This document shows, piece by piece, positions 41,694 through 49,573 of a stretch of 64,000 bases of DNA. The stretch's first letter is position 1. Every line of letters starts with the position of its first letter. Under the pieces are notes generated by a model. It saw only the letters and a list, made by a program, of their open reading frames with translations. It was not told where the DNA came from and did no database searches. Source of the stretch: JBOZRQ01 sp050789255 (GTDB lineage: Bacteria > Bacillota > Sulfobacillia > Symbiobacteriales > Symbiobacteriaceae); the NCBI GenBank assembly GCA_050789255.1, contig JBOZRQ010000049.1, positions 206,818-270,817 on the forward strand, given 5' to 3'. Position numbers and translations under genes: made by a program.

Positions 41694-42107
41694 TTAACCC
41701 GCTTCAGAGATGTTCATTTCGGGCGCATCGCCCCAGAGCCGTTCGAGGTTATAGAAGGAACGCTCATCCTCATGCATGACGTGAACGACGAGATCGCCGA
41801 AATCCAGCAGAATCCACCGGCCGTTCTGATAGCCCTCCATGTGATGCAAGCTGAGGCCCTGGCTGGTCAAACTCTCTTCTACGTTGTCTGCGATTGCCCG
41901 CACATGCGTAGAGCTCGTGCCGGAGCAAAGGACAAAGAAGTCAGCCACGGAGCTAATGGAGCGGATATCAAGAATCCTGACCGCCTTCGCCTTCTTGTCG
42001 TCAGCGCCATGGGCAGCCACGCGGGCCAACTGGACGGAATCGGCCAATCCGGCATTCCCCTTTCGAGAATCAGCGTTGGTGGGCTCTATTTTACCGTATT
42101 CCATCAT
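41694..42107 (-). CDS. rsfS: Ribosome silencing factor RsfS
   Basis: This 137-residue protein binds L14 and blocks joining of ribosomal subunits when nutrients are short. AVRILDIRSISSVADFFVLCSGTS and the later WILLDFGDLVVHVMHEDERSFYNLERLW are family signatures. AGGAGG lies 12 bases before the first of two ATGs. Its place after nadD is common in Firmicutes, but the HD-domain yqeK that usually separates them is missing. A stem-loop lies between nadD and this gene. Confidence 0.95.
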   Translation of the reverse strand: MMEYGKIEPTNADSRKGNAGLADSVQLARVAAHGADDKKAKAVRILDIRSISSVADFFVLCSGTSSTHVRAIADNVEESLTSQGLSLHHMEGYQNGRWILLDFGDLVVHVMHEDERSFYNLERLWGDAPEMNISEAG

Positions 42108-42185
42108 GACAGGCTGGTTCCTCCTGAGGAAGATGATGCTCTTGAGGTACAGCCTCTACTGTATAGACGTTCGAGAAAAGAAGCA

Positions 42186-42222
42186 AGTTCGGTCGACAGC
42201 GTAATTTCTGTCGCCCGAACCT
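42186..42222 (-). terminator. Hairpin between nadD and rsfS (attenuator or terminator)
   Basis: AGGTTCGGGCGACAG pairs with CTGTCGACCGAACT around an AT-rich loop and is followed on the minus strand by TTGCTTCTTTTC. It may end part of the transcription before rsfS. Confidence 0.5.
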
Positions 42223-42234
42223 ACAAGTTCTTGA

Positions 42235-42837
42235 TCATGCATAGAGCTGGTGTTCCTGGATATATGCAGCAACCACGTCGGGCACGAGGTACCGCAGCGG
42301 ATACCCATCTGCGGCGAGGCGCCGCAACTCCGATGACGAAACGGCTACGCCTGGCGTCTGCAGAATACGGACCCGCCGGGTCAGTTCGGGACCCAACTCG
42401 GCGAGCACGGCCTCCTGCCGCTCCCGCCCGTAGCCCGGGCGGGTAATCACCACCAGGTCGATGGTCTGCAGAAGCGCCTTGTACTCACGCCAGGTCTGGA
42501 TCTCCACCAGGCTGTCCATGCCTACCAGAAAGGCCAGATCCCAGTCGGGGTGCGTCCGCTGGAGCTCCCGCACGGTGTCGATGGTATACGACGGCCCTTC
42601 CCGCCCCAACTCCATGCGGGAGATGGCGAAGTGAGGGTTCCCGGCGATGGCCAGCTCCACCATGGCCGCCCGGTGCTCCGCCGCGCTGATGCGGCGCCCC
42701 GCCTTGTGCGGGGGCTGCCGGTTGGGCAGGAAGACGACGCGGTCAAGCCCGGCCAGGCGGAGGGCGCCCTCCGCAGCCGCCAGGTGACCGTAATGGATCG
42801 GGTCAAAGGTGCCGCCCATGAAGCCCACGTACGGCAT
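42235..42837 (-). CDS. nadD: Nicotinate-nucleotide adenylyltransferase
   Basis: This 200-residue enzyme joins nicotinate mononucleotide to AMP in NAD synthesis. The nucleotidyltransferase motifs GGTFDPIHYGHL and VAVSSSELR (the ISSTxIR-like motif) and the NRQPPHK segment are present. I chose ATG at 42837 because AGGTGA lies 5 bases upstream. It follows yhbY by 10 bases in the obgE block. Confidence 0.95.
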   Translation of the reverse strand: MPYVGFMGGTFDPIHYGHLAAAEGALRLAGLDRVVFLPNRQPPHKAGRRISAAEHRAAMVELAIAGNPHFAISRMELGREGPSYTIDTVRELQRTHPDWDLAFLVGMDSLVEIQTWREYKALLQTIDLVVITRPGYGRERQEAVLAELGPELTRRVRILQTPGVAVSSSELRRLAADGYPLRYLVPDVVAAYIQEHQLYA

Positions 42838-42846
42838 GCTGCTCAC

Positions 42847-43143
42847 CTACTGGGGAAGCTCGATCTTGGGCTCCTCTTCGTTGCGGCGGTACAGCAGGAA
42901 GTTCCGGCCGACCACCTGGACCAGCTCGCTGCCGGTCCGCTCAGCGATCTCGCTGGCGGTCTCCTCCGGCCCCTCGGGCGAGGTGTTGAGCACCCGGCCC
43001 TTAATCAACTCCCGGGCGCCCAGCGCCCCGTCGGCCTGGATGATGGTATTCTCGGAAACGCCGTCCTTGCCGATAGTCAGAATCGGGTCCATGGTCACGC
43101 CCATGGCCCTCAGGAAACGCTTTTGCTTGCCGCGCAGCTCCAT
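42847..43143 (-). CDS. yhbY: YhbY-family ribosome assembly RNA-binding protein
   Basis: This 98-residue protein has a CRM (YhbY) domain, seen in LRGKQKRFLRAMG, ILTIGKDGVSENTI, ELIKGRVLN and ELVQVVGRNFLLYRR. Such proteins bind pre-50S particles. The start is ATG at 43143 after AAGGAGTGCAGACG. It lies between obgE and nadD, the usual order in this clade. Confidence 0.93.
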   Translation of the reverse strand: MELRGKQKRFLRAMGVTMDPILTIGKDGVSENTIIQADGALGARELIKGRVLNTSPEGPEETASEIAERTGSELVQVVGRNFLLYRRNEEEPKIELPQ

Positions 43144-43173
43144 CGTCTGCACTCCTTCATGTCAGCCGCAGCC

Positions 43174-44457
43174 TTAGGGAGAGAATATCTCCGGGCTCAG
43201 CTCAAACTCGATATCAGCGATGCGGATGGTGTCGCCATCCTCCGCTCCGTACTGGCGGAGCAGCTTTTCAACACCCTTGGCCTTGAGGATGTGGGCGAAG
43301 CGCTTGACCGCTTCGTCGTTCTCCCACATGGTCATGGCGACCAGCTTTTCGATCTCCTTGCCGGTCACATGCCAGACGCCATTCTCCGCGTGGATGTTGA
43401 ACTCTTCTTCCCGGGGACGGTACACCTTCTCCACCTCGGGCTTCGGCTCCTCCGGCGGCACCCAGGCCTGAATCAGGTCCATGGCAGCCTGCAGGAGCGG
43501 CTTCATCCCCTCGCCGGTCACCCCGGAGATCGGGAAGACCTGCATGCCGCGCTTCTCCAGTTCGGCCTTCACCCGGGGCAGGTTCTCCTGCGCCTCGGTC
43601 AGGTCCATCTTGTTGAAGGCGACCAGGGTGGGGCGGGCAGCGATCTCCGCGTTAAACTCACGGAGCTCGTTGGTGATGATCTCGAAGTCCTCCAGGGGAT
43701 CGCGGCCCTCGGTGCCGCCGCCGTCCAGCACGTGGATCAGCACCTTGGTGCGCTCCACGTGGCGCAGGAACTCATGGCCCAGGCCGGTGCCCTGGTGGGC
43801 GCCCTCGATCAGCCCCGGAATGTCGGCCAGCACGAAGGAGCGGCCATCCCCCACCTCCACCACGCCCAGAATCGGGTTCAGCGTGGTGAACGGGTAGTTG
43901 GCGACCTTCGGTTTGGCGGCGCTGACACGGGAGAGGAAGGTGGACTTGCCGGCGTTCGGGAAGCCGACCAGGCCAGCGTCGGCGATCACCTTCATCTCCA
44001 GCAGCAGCCAGCGCTCCTCGCCGGGCTCACCCTTCTCGTAGAAGGTCGGCATCTTGTTCTGCGTCGACCAGAAGCGCATGTTTCCGCGGCCGCCACGGCC
44101 GCCGTGAGCAACAATCACCCGCTGTCCCGGTTCGGTCAGGTCGAAGAGCGTCTCGCCGGTGTCGTCGTCCTTGATTACCGTCCCCGGCGGCACCTTGACC
44201 ACCAGGTCCTTGCCGGCGCGACCGTGCATGCCCTTGGTGTCCCCTATCGCGCCGCGCTCACCCTTGAAGTGCCGCTGGTACTTGAAGTCGATCAGGGTGT
44301 TGAGGCCGGTGTCGACCACGAAGATCACGTCGCCGCCGCGGCCGCCGTCGCCGCCCCAGGGGCCGCCCTCCGGCACAAACTTCTCCCGGCGTACAGCGTT
44401 CGAACCGCGGCCGCCGTCGCCGCCCTTCACGTTGATTCGCGCTACGTCCACAAACAT
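43174..44457 (-). CDS. obgE: GTPase ObgE/CgtA
   Basis: This 427-residue GTPase acts in 50S assembly, stress control and, in spore formers, sporulation. The glycine-rich Obg domain opens the protein (ARINVKGGDGGRGSNAVRREKF). The G domain has GFPNAGKST, DIPGLIEGAHQGTGLG and NKMDL. A C-terminal OCT-type domain follows (about 345-425). The ATG at 44457 precedes the family-typical FVDVARINVK. It lies downstream of the Spo0B-like gene, as spo0B-obg in Bacillus. Confidence 0.97.
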   Translation of the reverse strand: MFVDVARINVKGGDGGRGSNAVRREKFVPEGGPWGGDGGRGGDVIFVVDTGLNTLIDFKYQRHFKGERGAIGDTKGMHGRAGKDLVVKVPPGTVIKDDDTGETLFDLTEPGQRVIVAHGGRGGRGNMRFWSTQNKMPTFYEKGEPGEERWLLLEMKVIADAGLVGFPNAGKSTFLSRVSAAKPKVANYPFTTLNPILGVVEVGDGRSFVLADIPGLIEGAHQGTGLGHEFLRHVERTKVLIHVLDGGGTEGRDPLEDFEIITNELREFNAEIAARPTLVAFNKMDLTEAQENLPRVKAELEKRGMQVFPISGVTGEGMKPLLQAAMDLIQAWVPPEEPKPEVEKVYRPREEEFNIHAENGVWHVTGKEIEKLVAMTMWENDEAVKRFAHILKAKGVEKLLRQYGAEDGDTIRIADIEFELSPEIFSP

Positions 44458-44503
44458 GGCGTCTCACATCCTGAATCCGTAGTACAATCTAGCGTTTGCC
44501 CAG

Positions 44504-44914
44504 CTAGCGGAGCATATGTAGGTCTATGCGCTCGCCCAGGTCTACTTGGACCCTGCGTTCCGCTTCGGGCAGCGCAGAAACCAGCTCAAATGCTTCTCGG
44601 ACGCGGGCCATCAGCCCTTCCAGCGCCTCATCGCCGTAGGAGGGAGCCGGCTTTCGCACACGCCAGTCCAAGTGGACGCCGTACGTCTCCGCCTCCAGGC
44701 CCAGCGTCATGATCGCCAGCGCCGTGCTGGAAGAGACCTGCCGTACCGCTTCGCCCTCGCCGGACATGCGGGAAGCGATCGACTCCAGGTACTGGCGGGC
44801 CCGGTCGGGCCGGCCAAGCTGGAGCCAGCCGGAGATCACCTGCAGGTGGTTCATGAAGCTGTGCCTTTGGCTGCGAAGCAAGGCGACCGTCTGCTCGGAA
44901 TGGTTCTCTCCCAT
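44504..44914 (-). CDS. Spo0B-like sporulation phosphotransferase domain protein
   Basis: This 136-residue protein matches the helical hairpin domain of Spo0B, with His18 in RSQRHSFMNHLQVISGWLQLG as the probable phosphoacceptor. Spo0B passes phosphate from Spo0F to Spo0A in the sporulation relay. The remainder is short and lacks a full ATP-binding domain, as in Spo0B. Its place between rpmA and obgE is the conserved one. I chose ATG at 44914 after GGGGGG. A terminator-like stem separates it from rpmA. Confidence 0.85.
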   Translation of the reverse strand: MGENHSEQTVALLRSQRHSFMNHLQVISGWLQLGRPDRARQYLESIASRMSGEGEAVRQVSSSTALAIMTLGLEAETYGVHLDWRVRKPAPSYGDEALEGLMARVREAFELVSALPEAERRVQVDLGERIDLHMLR

Positions 44915-44933
44915 GCGCTTCCCCCCGTTCAGC

Positions 44934-44967
44934 AAAACGCCCCAGCACCGCTCTCGGTGCTGGGGCG
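44934..44967 (-). terminator. Rho-independent terminator after rpmA
   Basis: GCCCCAGCACCG pairs with CGGTGCTGGGGC, followed on the minus strand by TTTTGC. It would limit read-through from the ribosomal protein genes into the Spo0B-like gene. Confidence 0.8.
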
Positions 44968-44982
44968 CGGGCTTGGCGAATC

Positions 44983-45270
44983 TTAGGCGGTAACTTCGGT
45001 CTCGGCGGGGATGATGTTGACCTTCTTCTTGTCGGCGCCCAGGCGGGCGAACTTGACAGTGCCGTCGGTCAGAGCGTACAGGGTGTCGTCGCTGCCAATG
45101 CCGACGTTGGCGCCGGGATGGATCTTGGTGCCACGCTGGCGGACCAGGATCGAACCGGTGGTGACGGCCTCACCGTCGAACCGCTTGACGCCGAGGAACT
45201 TCGGGTTGGAGTCACGGCCGTTGCGGGACGAGCCCACGCCCTTCTTATGAGCAAAAAGCTGAAGGAACAC
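44983..45270 (-). CDS. rpmA: 50S ribosomal protein L27
   Basis: This 95-residue ribosomal protein has the conserved HKKGVGSSRNGRDSNPKFLGVK and VRQRGTKIHPGANVG. It starts with a Firmicute-type leader FLQLFA just before HKKG, which the protease Prp removes. I chose GTG at 45270, 9 bases after GGAGG. The prp gene lies directly upstream, which fits the processing scheme known in Staphylococcus. Confidence 0.97.
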   Translation of the reverse strand: MFLQLFAHKKGVGSSRNGRDSNPKFLGVKRFDGEAVTTGSILVRQRGTKIHPGANVGIGSDDTLYALTDGTVKFARLGADKKKVNIIPAETEVTA

Positions 45271-45275
45271 AGCTT

Positions 45276-45605
45276 TCAACCTCCTTCTGTCACACGAACG
45301 TATTGGGGATAATCTTTTGCAATATCCAGAAGCCCCAGGACTGTGGTTTCCAGGATTGTCTGAGCCCGATGCAGGGACTCCGGGGTACCGCCGGCCTTCA
45401 CCTTACAGTACATTTTCCCGCTGGTCGCCTTGCCTTCGTACGGATGCCGGGCTACCTTCTCGAGGCCGATCAGCGCTGTGACAACCAGAGCGCTGACACC
45501 GGCACAAACGATATCCTCGCCGGGATCGGCGTACTCGGCATGCCCATTCGCCTTCACTTCGGCGATGGTGCCGTCGGGCGCCCGCCTTACCTGGACCTTA
45601 ATCAC
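45276..45605 (-). CDS. prp: Ribosomal-processing cysteine protease Prp
   Basis: This 109-residue protease trims the N-terminus of L27. The catalytic pair is His22 in NGHAEYA and Cys34 in DIVCAGVSAL, both at family positions. It sits between rplU and rpmA as in most Firmicutes (formerly ysxB). The GTG start at 45605 lies 5 bases after the rplU stop. Confidence 0.95.
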   Translation of the reverse strand: MIKVQVRRAPDGTIAEVKANGHAEYADPGEDIVCAGVSALVVTALIGLEKVARHPYEGKATSGKMYCKVKAGGTPESLHRAQTILETTVLGLLDIAKDYPQYVRVTEGG

Positions 45606-45610
45606 GGGAT

Positions 45611-45925
45611 TTACGCCTCGATGGCGTTGATGGTCACCGCGGTGTACGGCTGGCGATGGCCGGTCTTGCGGCGGTAGTTGACCTTGTTGTGGTACTTGAA
45701 GACGATGATCTTGGGAGCCTTGCCCTGGCCAGCGACGGTGGCCGTAACCTTGGCGCCCTGCACATAGGGAGCGCCCACGGTGATGTTGCCATCCTTGCTG
45801 ACAGCCAGAACCTTGTCGAAGTTGACAGTGGCGCCCTCGCCAGCCTCGAGCTTCTCGATGCGGACGGTCTCGCCGGCCTGTACCCGGTACTGCTTGCCGC
45901 CGGTCTCAATGATCGCGTACGTCAA
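45611..45925 (-). CDS. rplU: 50S ribosomal protein L21
   Basis: This 104-residue ribosomal protein has the conserved YAIIETGGKQYRV, GAPYVQGAKVTATV and KYHNKVNYRRKTGHRQPYT. The start is TTG at 45925, with GGAGG 10 bases upstream. It heads the ribosomal block and is probably autoregulated through the leader at 45945-46047. Confidence 0.97.
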   Translation of the reverse strand: MTYAIIETGGKQYRVQAGETVRIEKLEAGEGATVNFDKVLAVSKDGNITVGAPYVQGAKVTATVAGQGKAPKIIVFKYHNKVNYRRKTGHRQPYTAVTINAIEA

Positions 45926-45944
45926 AACACTCGCACCTCCGATG

Positions 45945-46047
45945 ATGTAGACTCGCCGGGACAGGTACGCCTTTCGGCGGTTTAAGACCCTTTCCGTGCG
46001 GTTGCCACCACCGCTTCTATGAACGAACCATAGACGCGGACAGGCGA
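45945..46047 (-). promoter_or_regulatory. L21 leader RNA (autoregulatory)
   Basis: The minus-strand leader contains TGGCAACCGCACGG, then AAAGGGTCTTAAACCGCC and GAAAGGCGTACCTGTCC, which I recognise as the conserved core of the Firmicute L21 leader. It lies between the promoter and rplU. Binding by L21 is assumed from the family. Confidence 0.8.
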
Positions 46048-46053
46048 CAAGTA

Positions 46054-46083
46054 ATGTTAGCACGCGCGTTTCAGCATTGTCAA
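46054..46083 (-). promoter_or_regulatory. Sigma-A promoter of the rplU operon
   Basis: On the minus strand TTGACA and TAACAT are separated by 18 bases, about 130 bases before rplU. Confidence 0.75.
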
Positions 46084-46096
46084 TTCTGGGCGCGTT

Positions 46097-46882
46097 TTAT
46101 TGGAGATGCCACAGCGCTTCATAGTACCACAGGGTTGCGGCAGGCTCCATATACCCATATGCCTTCAAGAAGGTGTCGATAAACGGCTCCCCGCCGAGGT
46201 TGTACCGAATGGTCCACGCGCCGGCGGCCAAATCGATGCGCCGGTCCATGTACCCGCCCCGCGACCAGTCGATCACCCCGGAGACCGCCTCACCGAGGCC
46301 CAGTACGTTGGGTAGGCAGTAGTCGCCGTGTCCGAAGACCGGGTCGGAGGTCAGCCCTTTCCGGCCCTGCTCCAGCCAGAGCAGAAGCTCGTGGGGATCG
46401 GTGCCACGGAAGGGTCCCTCCTGTGTGAGGGGACTATCGACCAACCCTGCATCCAAGCTCCGGCGAGCGCGCACCAGTGCCTCGTCGAGCACGTCGGGCG
46501 GTTCCGGAACGGCAGGGCGCCAGCTGTGCACCCGGCGCAGCGTCCGACCGAACTCGGCTACCAGCCGGTGGCGAGCCTCTTCGTCCAACCTGCGGCGGAT
46601 CGCCGTAAGTGGCTCGCCATCGAGATAGGTGAACAGAAACCAGTCGTGCGCCCGGGCCAGCGGTCGGGGCGTGAAGCCATCGGAGACGCCAGCGATGGCA
46701 GTCAGGAGCGTGGATTCCGCCTCCAGTTCGGCCACCAGTGCTGGGGTCTTGCCCCGCTTGGCGATGAAGCGTCCCCGTTCACCGTGGAGAAGGAGAACCT
46801 CAAAGTTACAGCCCTGCTCGGGCGCTTCGACAGCCTGTAGGGCGCCCGTGAACGTCAACAGTGGAGCGGGCAGATCTACCAA
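46097..46882 (-). CDS. APH(3')-like aminoglycoside phosphotransferase family protein
   Basis: This 261-residue kinase-fold protein matches the APH(3') length. The catalytic loop HGDYCLPNVL holds the catalytic Asp and the metal-binding Asn; IDWSRGGYMDRRIDLA holds the second metal Asp and the family-conserved tail. The N-lobe Lys is probably in RFIAKRG. Substrates may be aminoglycosides or another sugar. TTG at 46882 follows GGAGGG by 6 bases. It diverges from the tautomerase gene. No mobile element is near, so it seems chromosomal and intrinsic. Confidence 0.85.
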   Translation of the reverse strand: MVDLPAPLLTFTGALQAVEAPEQGCNFEVLLLHGERGRFIAKRGKTPALVAELEAESTLLTAIAGVSDGFTPRPLARAHDWFLFTYLDGEPLTAIRRRLDEEARHRLVAEFGRTLRRVHSWRPAVPEPPDVLDEALVRARRSLDAGLVDSPLTQEGPFRGTDPHELLLWLEQGRKGLTSDPVFGHGDYCLPNVLGLGEAVSGVIDWSRGGYMDRRIDLAAGAWTIRYNLGGEPFIDTFLKAYGYMEPAATLWYYEALWHLQ

Positions 46883-46936
46883 GGAAAACCCTCCGCCTCG
46901 TGTAGAATGTCGTCGTATGTAAAGGAGGCGATTGAG

Positions 46937-47143
46937 ATGCCGGTCATCACCGTGCAAATGACCGAGGGCCGCAGCGTGACCCAGAAGCGTGAGCTGGTAC
47001 GCCGGTTCACGGAGGAGTTCTGCCGCATCTGCGAGGTATCGCCCGAGGTGGTTACCATTGTGCTGCAGGAGATCCCCAACGAGCACTGGGCCATGGGCGG
47101 CAAGACCAAGGCGCAGGTGCTGGAGGAGAAACGTCAGGGCTGA
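46937..47143 (+). CDS. 4-oxalocrotonate tautomerase family protein
   Basis: This 68-residue protein starts MPVITVQMTEGRS, so removal of Met exposes the catalytic N-terminal proline (Pro1) of the tautomerase superfamily. VVTIVLQEIPNEHWAMGGK is the typical second half. Such enzymes form hexamers and tautomerise enols in aromatic breakdown or other pathways. GGAGG lies 8 bases before ATG 46937. No catechol-cleavage genes are beside it, so the substrate is unknown. Confidence 0.9.
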   Translation: MPVITVQMTEGRSVTQKRELVRRFTEEFCRICEVSPEVVTIVLQEIPNEHWAMGGKTKAQVLEEKRQG

Positions 47144-47150
47144 CCGCACG

Positions 47151-47180
47151 GCGCCCGCCCCCGAAATGTGGGGCGGGCGC
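47151..47180 (+). terminator. Hairpin between convergent genes
   Basis: GCGCCCGCCCC pairs with GGGGCGGGCGC. It lies between the convergent tautomerase and surface-protein genes and may serve both, although the T-run is poor. Confidence 0.6.
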
Positions 47181-47186
47181 TCGGCG

Positions 47187-48155
47187 TTATTTGTGGATTT
47201 GGACGTTGCCGCCGCCGAGTAAGTTCCCGCTGGCGTACACTACCCGGCCTGTCCTGTCGTAGATGGTGATCTCAAACTCGTCCCTGCTGCCTGGTTCACC
47301 AAGGTCGTAGGCCCGAGCCCGGAAAGTGTAGCCGTCCTCGCCGTTCAGTCTGCCTGTCCCGCTGAACCACGACCTGGTGCGGTCGAGCGACACTAACAGG
47401 TCCGTGTAACGGTCGGCATGGAAGCCAATCCCTCGCCCGTGGTCCTGGAACTGGAGCTGACCCTTTGGTGCGGCGTCCCCCTCCTGAGCCATCACAACGA
47501 AGCCGCCGGTCCTCCGAGTCCGTCCGGAGCCGTACTGGAGCGTTCCCGCCGTTACCTTTCCGAGGGTGTAGCCCTCTACCGAGGCCTCCACCAGTAAGTT
47601 TGCGACAACGGTGGTCCCCTGAAGCCGCTGGTCGGTGTTGATGTCCAGGTGCACCGTAAAGGTGAACGTCTCCCGCTGGCCGGGAGTCAAGACCAAGTCC
47701 TGCGTCAGCACATGCAGCCGGGCGCCCATCTCTGCAAGGGCGCCCTGAAACACAGTGCGGCCCGCGGAATCCCGGACCACGACCGAATACCACTGGGCGA
47801 GAGCCAGTTGACCCGAGAGGTCTGCCTTGATCCCGCTCAGTCGGAGCGCATAGTTGGTATCGACGTTGCGAATCACAAGGCTCCGCTCCCACGTGTCGCC
47901 CGGGGCCCAATACCCGGTGGGCCGGTCACCGCCGACGGAGCTCGTATAGAACATAGGCGCTTGCCAGCCTGTAAGCTCAGCCGCCGGGGGGACTGCGTCG
48001 CTGCCCCGGTAGTTGATCAGCGAAGTGGTCGTAAGTTCCAGCCCCGATGCCTGGGCCGGTTCCGGAGACATCATCGACAGGCCTATGCCGCCGACTACGC
48101 CAGCAAGCATCGTCAAGAGGGATCCGACCGCTGTGGTCCAACGGCCTGCGCTCAC
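47187..48155 (-). CDS. Exported surface protein with post-COAP-1-like C-terminus
   Basis: This 322-residue exported protein has an N-terminal hydrophobic signal (TTAVGSLLTMLAGVVGGIGL) and a beta-rich middle part of TasA-like character (APGDTWERSLVIRNVDTN). The C-terminal 110 residues (TGGFVVMAQEG to GGGNVQIHK, with GLGFHAD-like and YDLGEPGSRDEF motifs) match what I know as the post-COAP-1 domain. It probably assembles on the cell surface or matrix. GTG at 48155 follows GGAGG by 10 bases. It is the last gene of the TasA/SipW locus. Confidence 0.7.
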   Translation of the reverse strand: MSAGRWTTAVGSLLTMLAGVVGGIGLSMMSPEPAQASGLELTTTSLINYRGSDAVPPAAELTGWQAPMFYTSSVGGDRPTGYWAPGDTWERSLVIRNVDTNYALRLSGIKADLSGQLALAQWYSVVVRDSAGRTVFQGALAEMGARLHVLTQDLVLTPGQRETFTFTVHLDINTDQRLQGTTVVANLLVEASVEGYTLGKVTAGTLQYGSGRTRRTGGFVVMAQEGDAAPKGQLQFQDHGRGIGFHADRYTDLLVSLDRTRSWFSGTGRLNGEDGYTFRARAYDLGEPGSRDEFEITIYDRTGRVVYASGNLLGGGNVQIHK

Positions 48156-48190
48156 GAGGGATCCACCTCCTGTCGTGATGTCAGGAAAGA

Positions 48191-48233
48191 AGGAGGCGGG
48201 GTGCGCCCTGACTGCACCCCGCTCTCCCGCCTC
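48191..48233 (-). terminator. Nested hairpin between two TasA-locus genes
   Basis: GCGGGGTGC pairs with GCACCCCGC, and an outer GGAGGCGGG/CCCGCCTC extends it. No T-run follows. It may tune expression of the downstream gene. Confidence 0.45.
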
Positions 48234-48270
48234 ACCAGGCTGCCTTTCGTGACGCCCTGACCTTACCCCG

Positions 48271-48906
48271 CTAGGGGTTGTTGGGCATCTGGACGCCGCT
48301 GACCTTGAAGTCCACCACCAGGTCCTTGCCCTGGTAGCTGTTGTCGGCGCTGAGGTCAAACCGCACCTTGAACTTGAGGTGGCGGTTGGAGGTAAGGTAG
48401 AGCGGAACCTTGGTGCTGTCCGGGTACTGGAGGGCGACGGGTCCCGACAGGAAGGTGCTTAGCCATCCTTCTGCGACCTTGACGTCACCGGGTGCGGCGC
48501 CCTGCGGCGTGAGGACCTCAACCCAGAGCTTGTTTGCCATAGGCAGGTACCCGCCTGGATGCATGCTGGCCTCCACGCTGGTCAACCAGGCGTTCATGCT
48601 GCTGCACGAGGTGGGATTGAAGACTGTGAGCGTGCGAGTATGGATGTCACCCGGCGCCCACGGGCCAGTGGGAAGAGTGCCGGGCAGCGAGAGCGGCGGC
48701 GGTGTTGCTCCCTGGGCAGGGGTGATATAGAACATGGGCCCCGGTACGGTATCACCGTCGTTGCGCTCCGAGGTCAGGCACAGGGTGCCAGCGGTGAGGG
48801 TATTGGTTGAGGTCTTGGAGTCCGAAAATAGTGCAAAGGTTCCGCCCACCCCCACGGTAACCGCTGTTGCAGCCGCAGACAGGGTCAGCCAAATCTTTTT
48901 GTTCAT
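48271..48906 (-). CDS. TasA/CalY-family exported protein
   Basis: This 211-residue protein has the SipW-type export signal, with TLSAAATAVTVGVGGTFALF then SDSKTSTNTLTAGTL, the usual start of TasA-family fibre proteins. The mature part is a beta-sandwich with APGDIHTRTLTVFNP and ends VDFKVSGVQM. TasA forms biofilm or spore-coat fibres; CalY relatives are also adhesins. GGGAGGGG precedes the ATG. The signal peptidase SipW is encoded two genes upstream, which fits its processing. Confidence 0.85.
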   Translation of the reverse strand: MNKKIWLTLSAAATAVTVGVGGTFALFSDSKTSTNTLTAGTLCLTSERNDGDTVPGPMFYITPAQGATPPPLSLPGTLPTGPWAPGDIHTRTLTVFNPTSCSSMNAWLTSVEASMHPGGYLPMANKLWVEVLTPQGAAPGDVKVAEGWLSTFLSGPVALQYPDSTKVPLYLTSNRHLKFKVRFDLSADNSYQGKDLVVDFKVSGVQMPNNP

Positions 48907-48926
48907 GAGGGCCCCTCCCTTTCAGC

Positions 48927-48955
48927 CCCGCCGGGGTGCCCCCCACCCCGGCGGG
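48927..48955 (-). terminator. Hairpin between the two TasA-family genes
   Basis: CCCGCCGGGGTG pairs with CACCCCGGCGGG. With no T-run it is more likely a partial terminator or mRNA-stabilising stem between the two fibre genes. Confidence 0.5.
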
Positions 48956-48974
48956 ACAAGAAGGTTAGGTCTGG

Positions 48975-49484
48975 TTAGTTCCAGCTGGTCGGGCCGGCGC
49001 CGGTGGTGTTGTTGGCGGACTGGACGGCGTAGAAGGTGATGCCGATGGCGCCGCTGTCGCCCTGGCAGTCGTTGCCGGCGGCGAGGGCGAAGTTCCAGTT
49101 GACCGTGACCGTGCGGGTGTCACCGTTGTTGGCAACGCCGCCAAGCACGGCGGGGATGGCGCCCAGATTCAGGCCAGGAGCGGTGAAGCGGCCGCCGCCG
49201 TCGCAGGTGGTCAGGTCGCCGCCCATCGTGGCGGTGTAGCCGACCCAGGCAGCCAGGCTGCCCGTGTAGGTGACCACGCAGTTGAAGCTACCGGAGTCGC
49301 CGGGGGCGATGTTATTAATGGTGTTGGAGCAGCCAGCGACCGCACCCAGGGTGACCGTGCCGGCGGAGAAGGTGTTGTTGTTGTTGGCCGTCTGAGCCGT
49401 AAACAAGGCGAAGGTGGCGGCGCTGACGATCAGGGAGATGACGCCGATCGCCAGAAGGCTCATGGCCATACGCTTCGCAATCAT
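48975..49484 (-). CDS. TasA-family exported fibre-type protein
   Basis: This 169-residue protein starts MIAKRMAMSLLAIGV, a signal peptide followed by TFALFTAQTANNNNTFSAGTV, the typical SipW cleavage and TasA N-terminus. The mature part is rich in Gly, Asn and Thr, has four cysteines (for example CSN and FNCVV), and lacks long helices. I chose ATG at 49484, 9 bases after AAGGAGG, over an upstream frame. As the first fibre gene after sipW it is probably the major subunit. Confidence 0.85.
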   Translation of the reverse strand: MIAKRMAMSLLAIGVISLIVSAATFALFTAQTANNNNTFSAGTVTLGAVAGCSNTINNIAPGDSGSFNCVVTYTGSLAAWVGYTATMGGDLTTCDGGGRFTAPGLNLGAIPAVLGGVANNGDTRTVTVNWNFALAAGNDCQGDSGAIGITFYAVQSANNTTGAGPTSWN

Positions 49485-49573
49485 TCCAGGATTCCTCCTT
49501 GATTTTGCCTTTCTTTTGGGAGCCGGGACTGTCAGGGCGTCACGAAAGGCGGTCTGCACGGGCGGCTGCGGGC

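Noticed and set aside
42550..44712. A 720-codon open frame on the plus strand
   Set aside because: It is antisense to nadD, yhbY and obgE, which are all firmly assigned.
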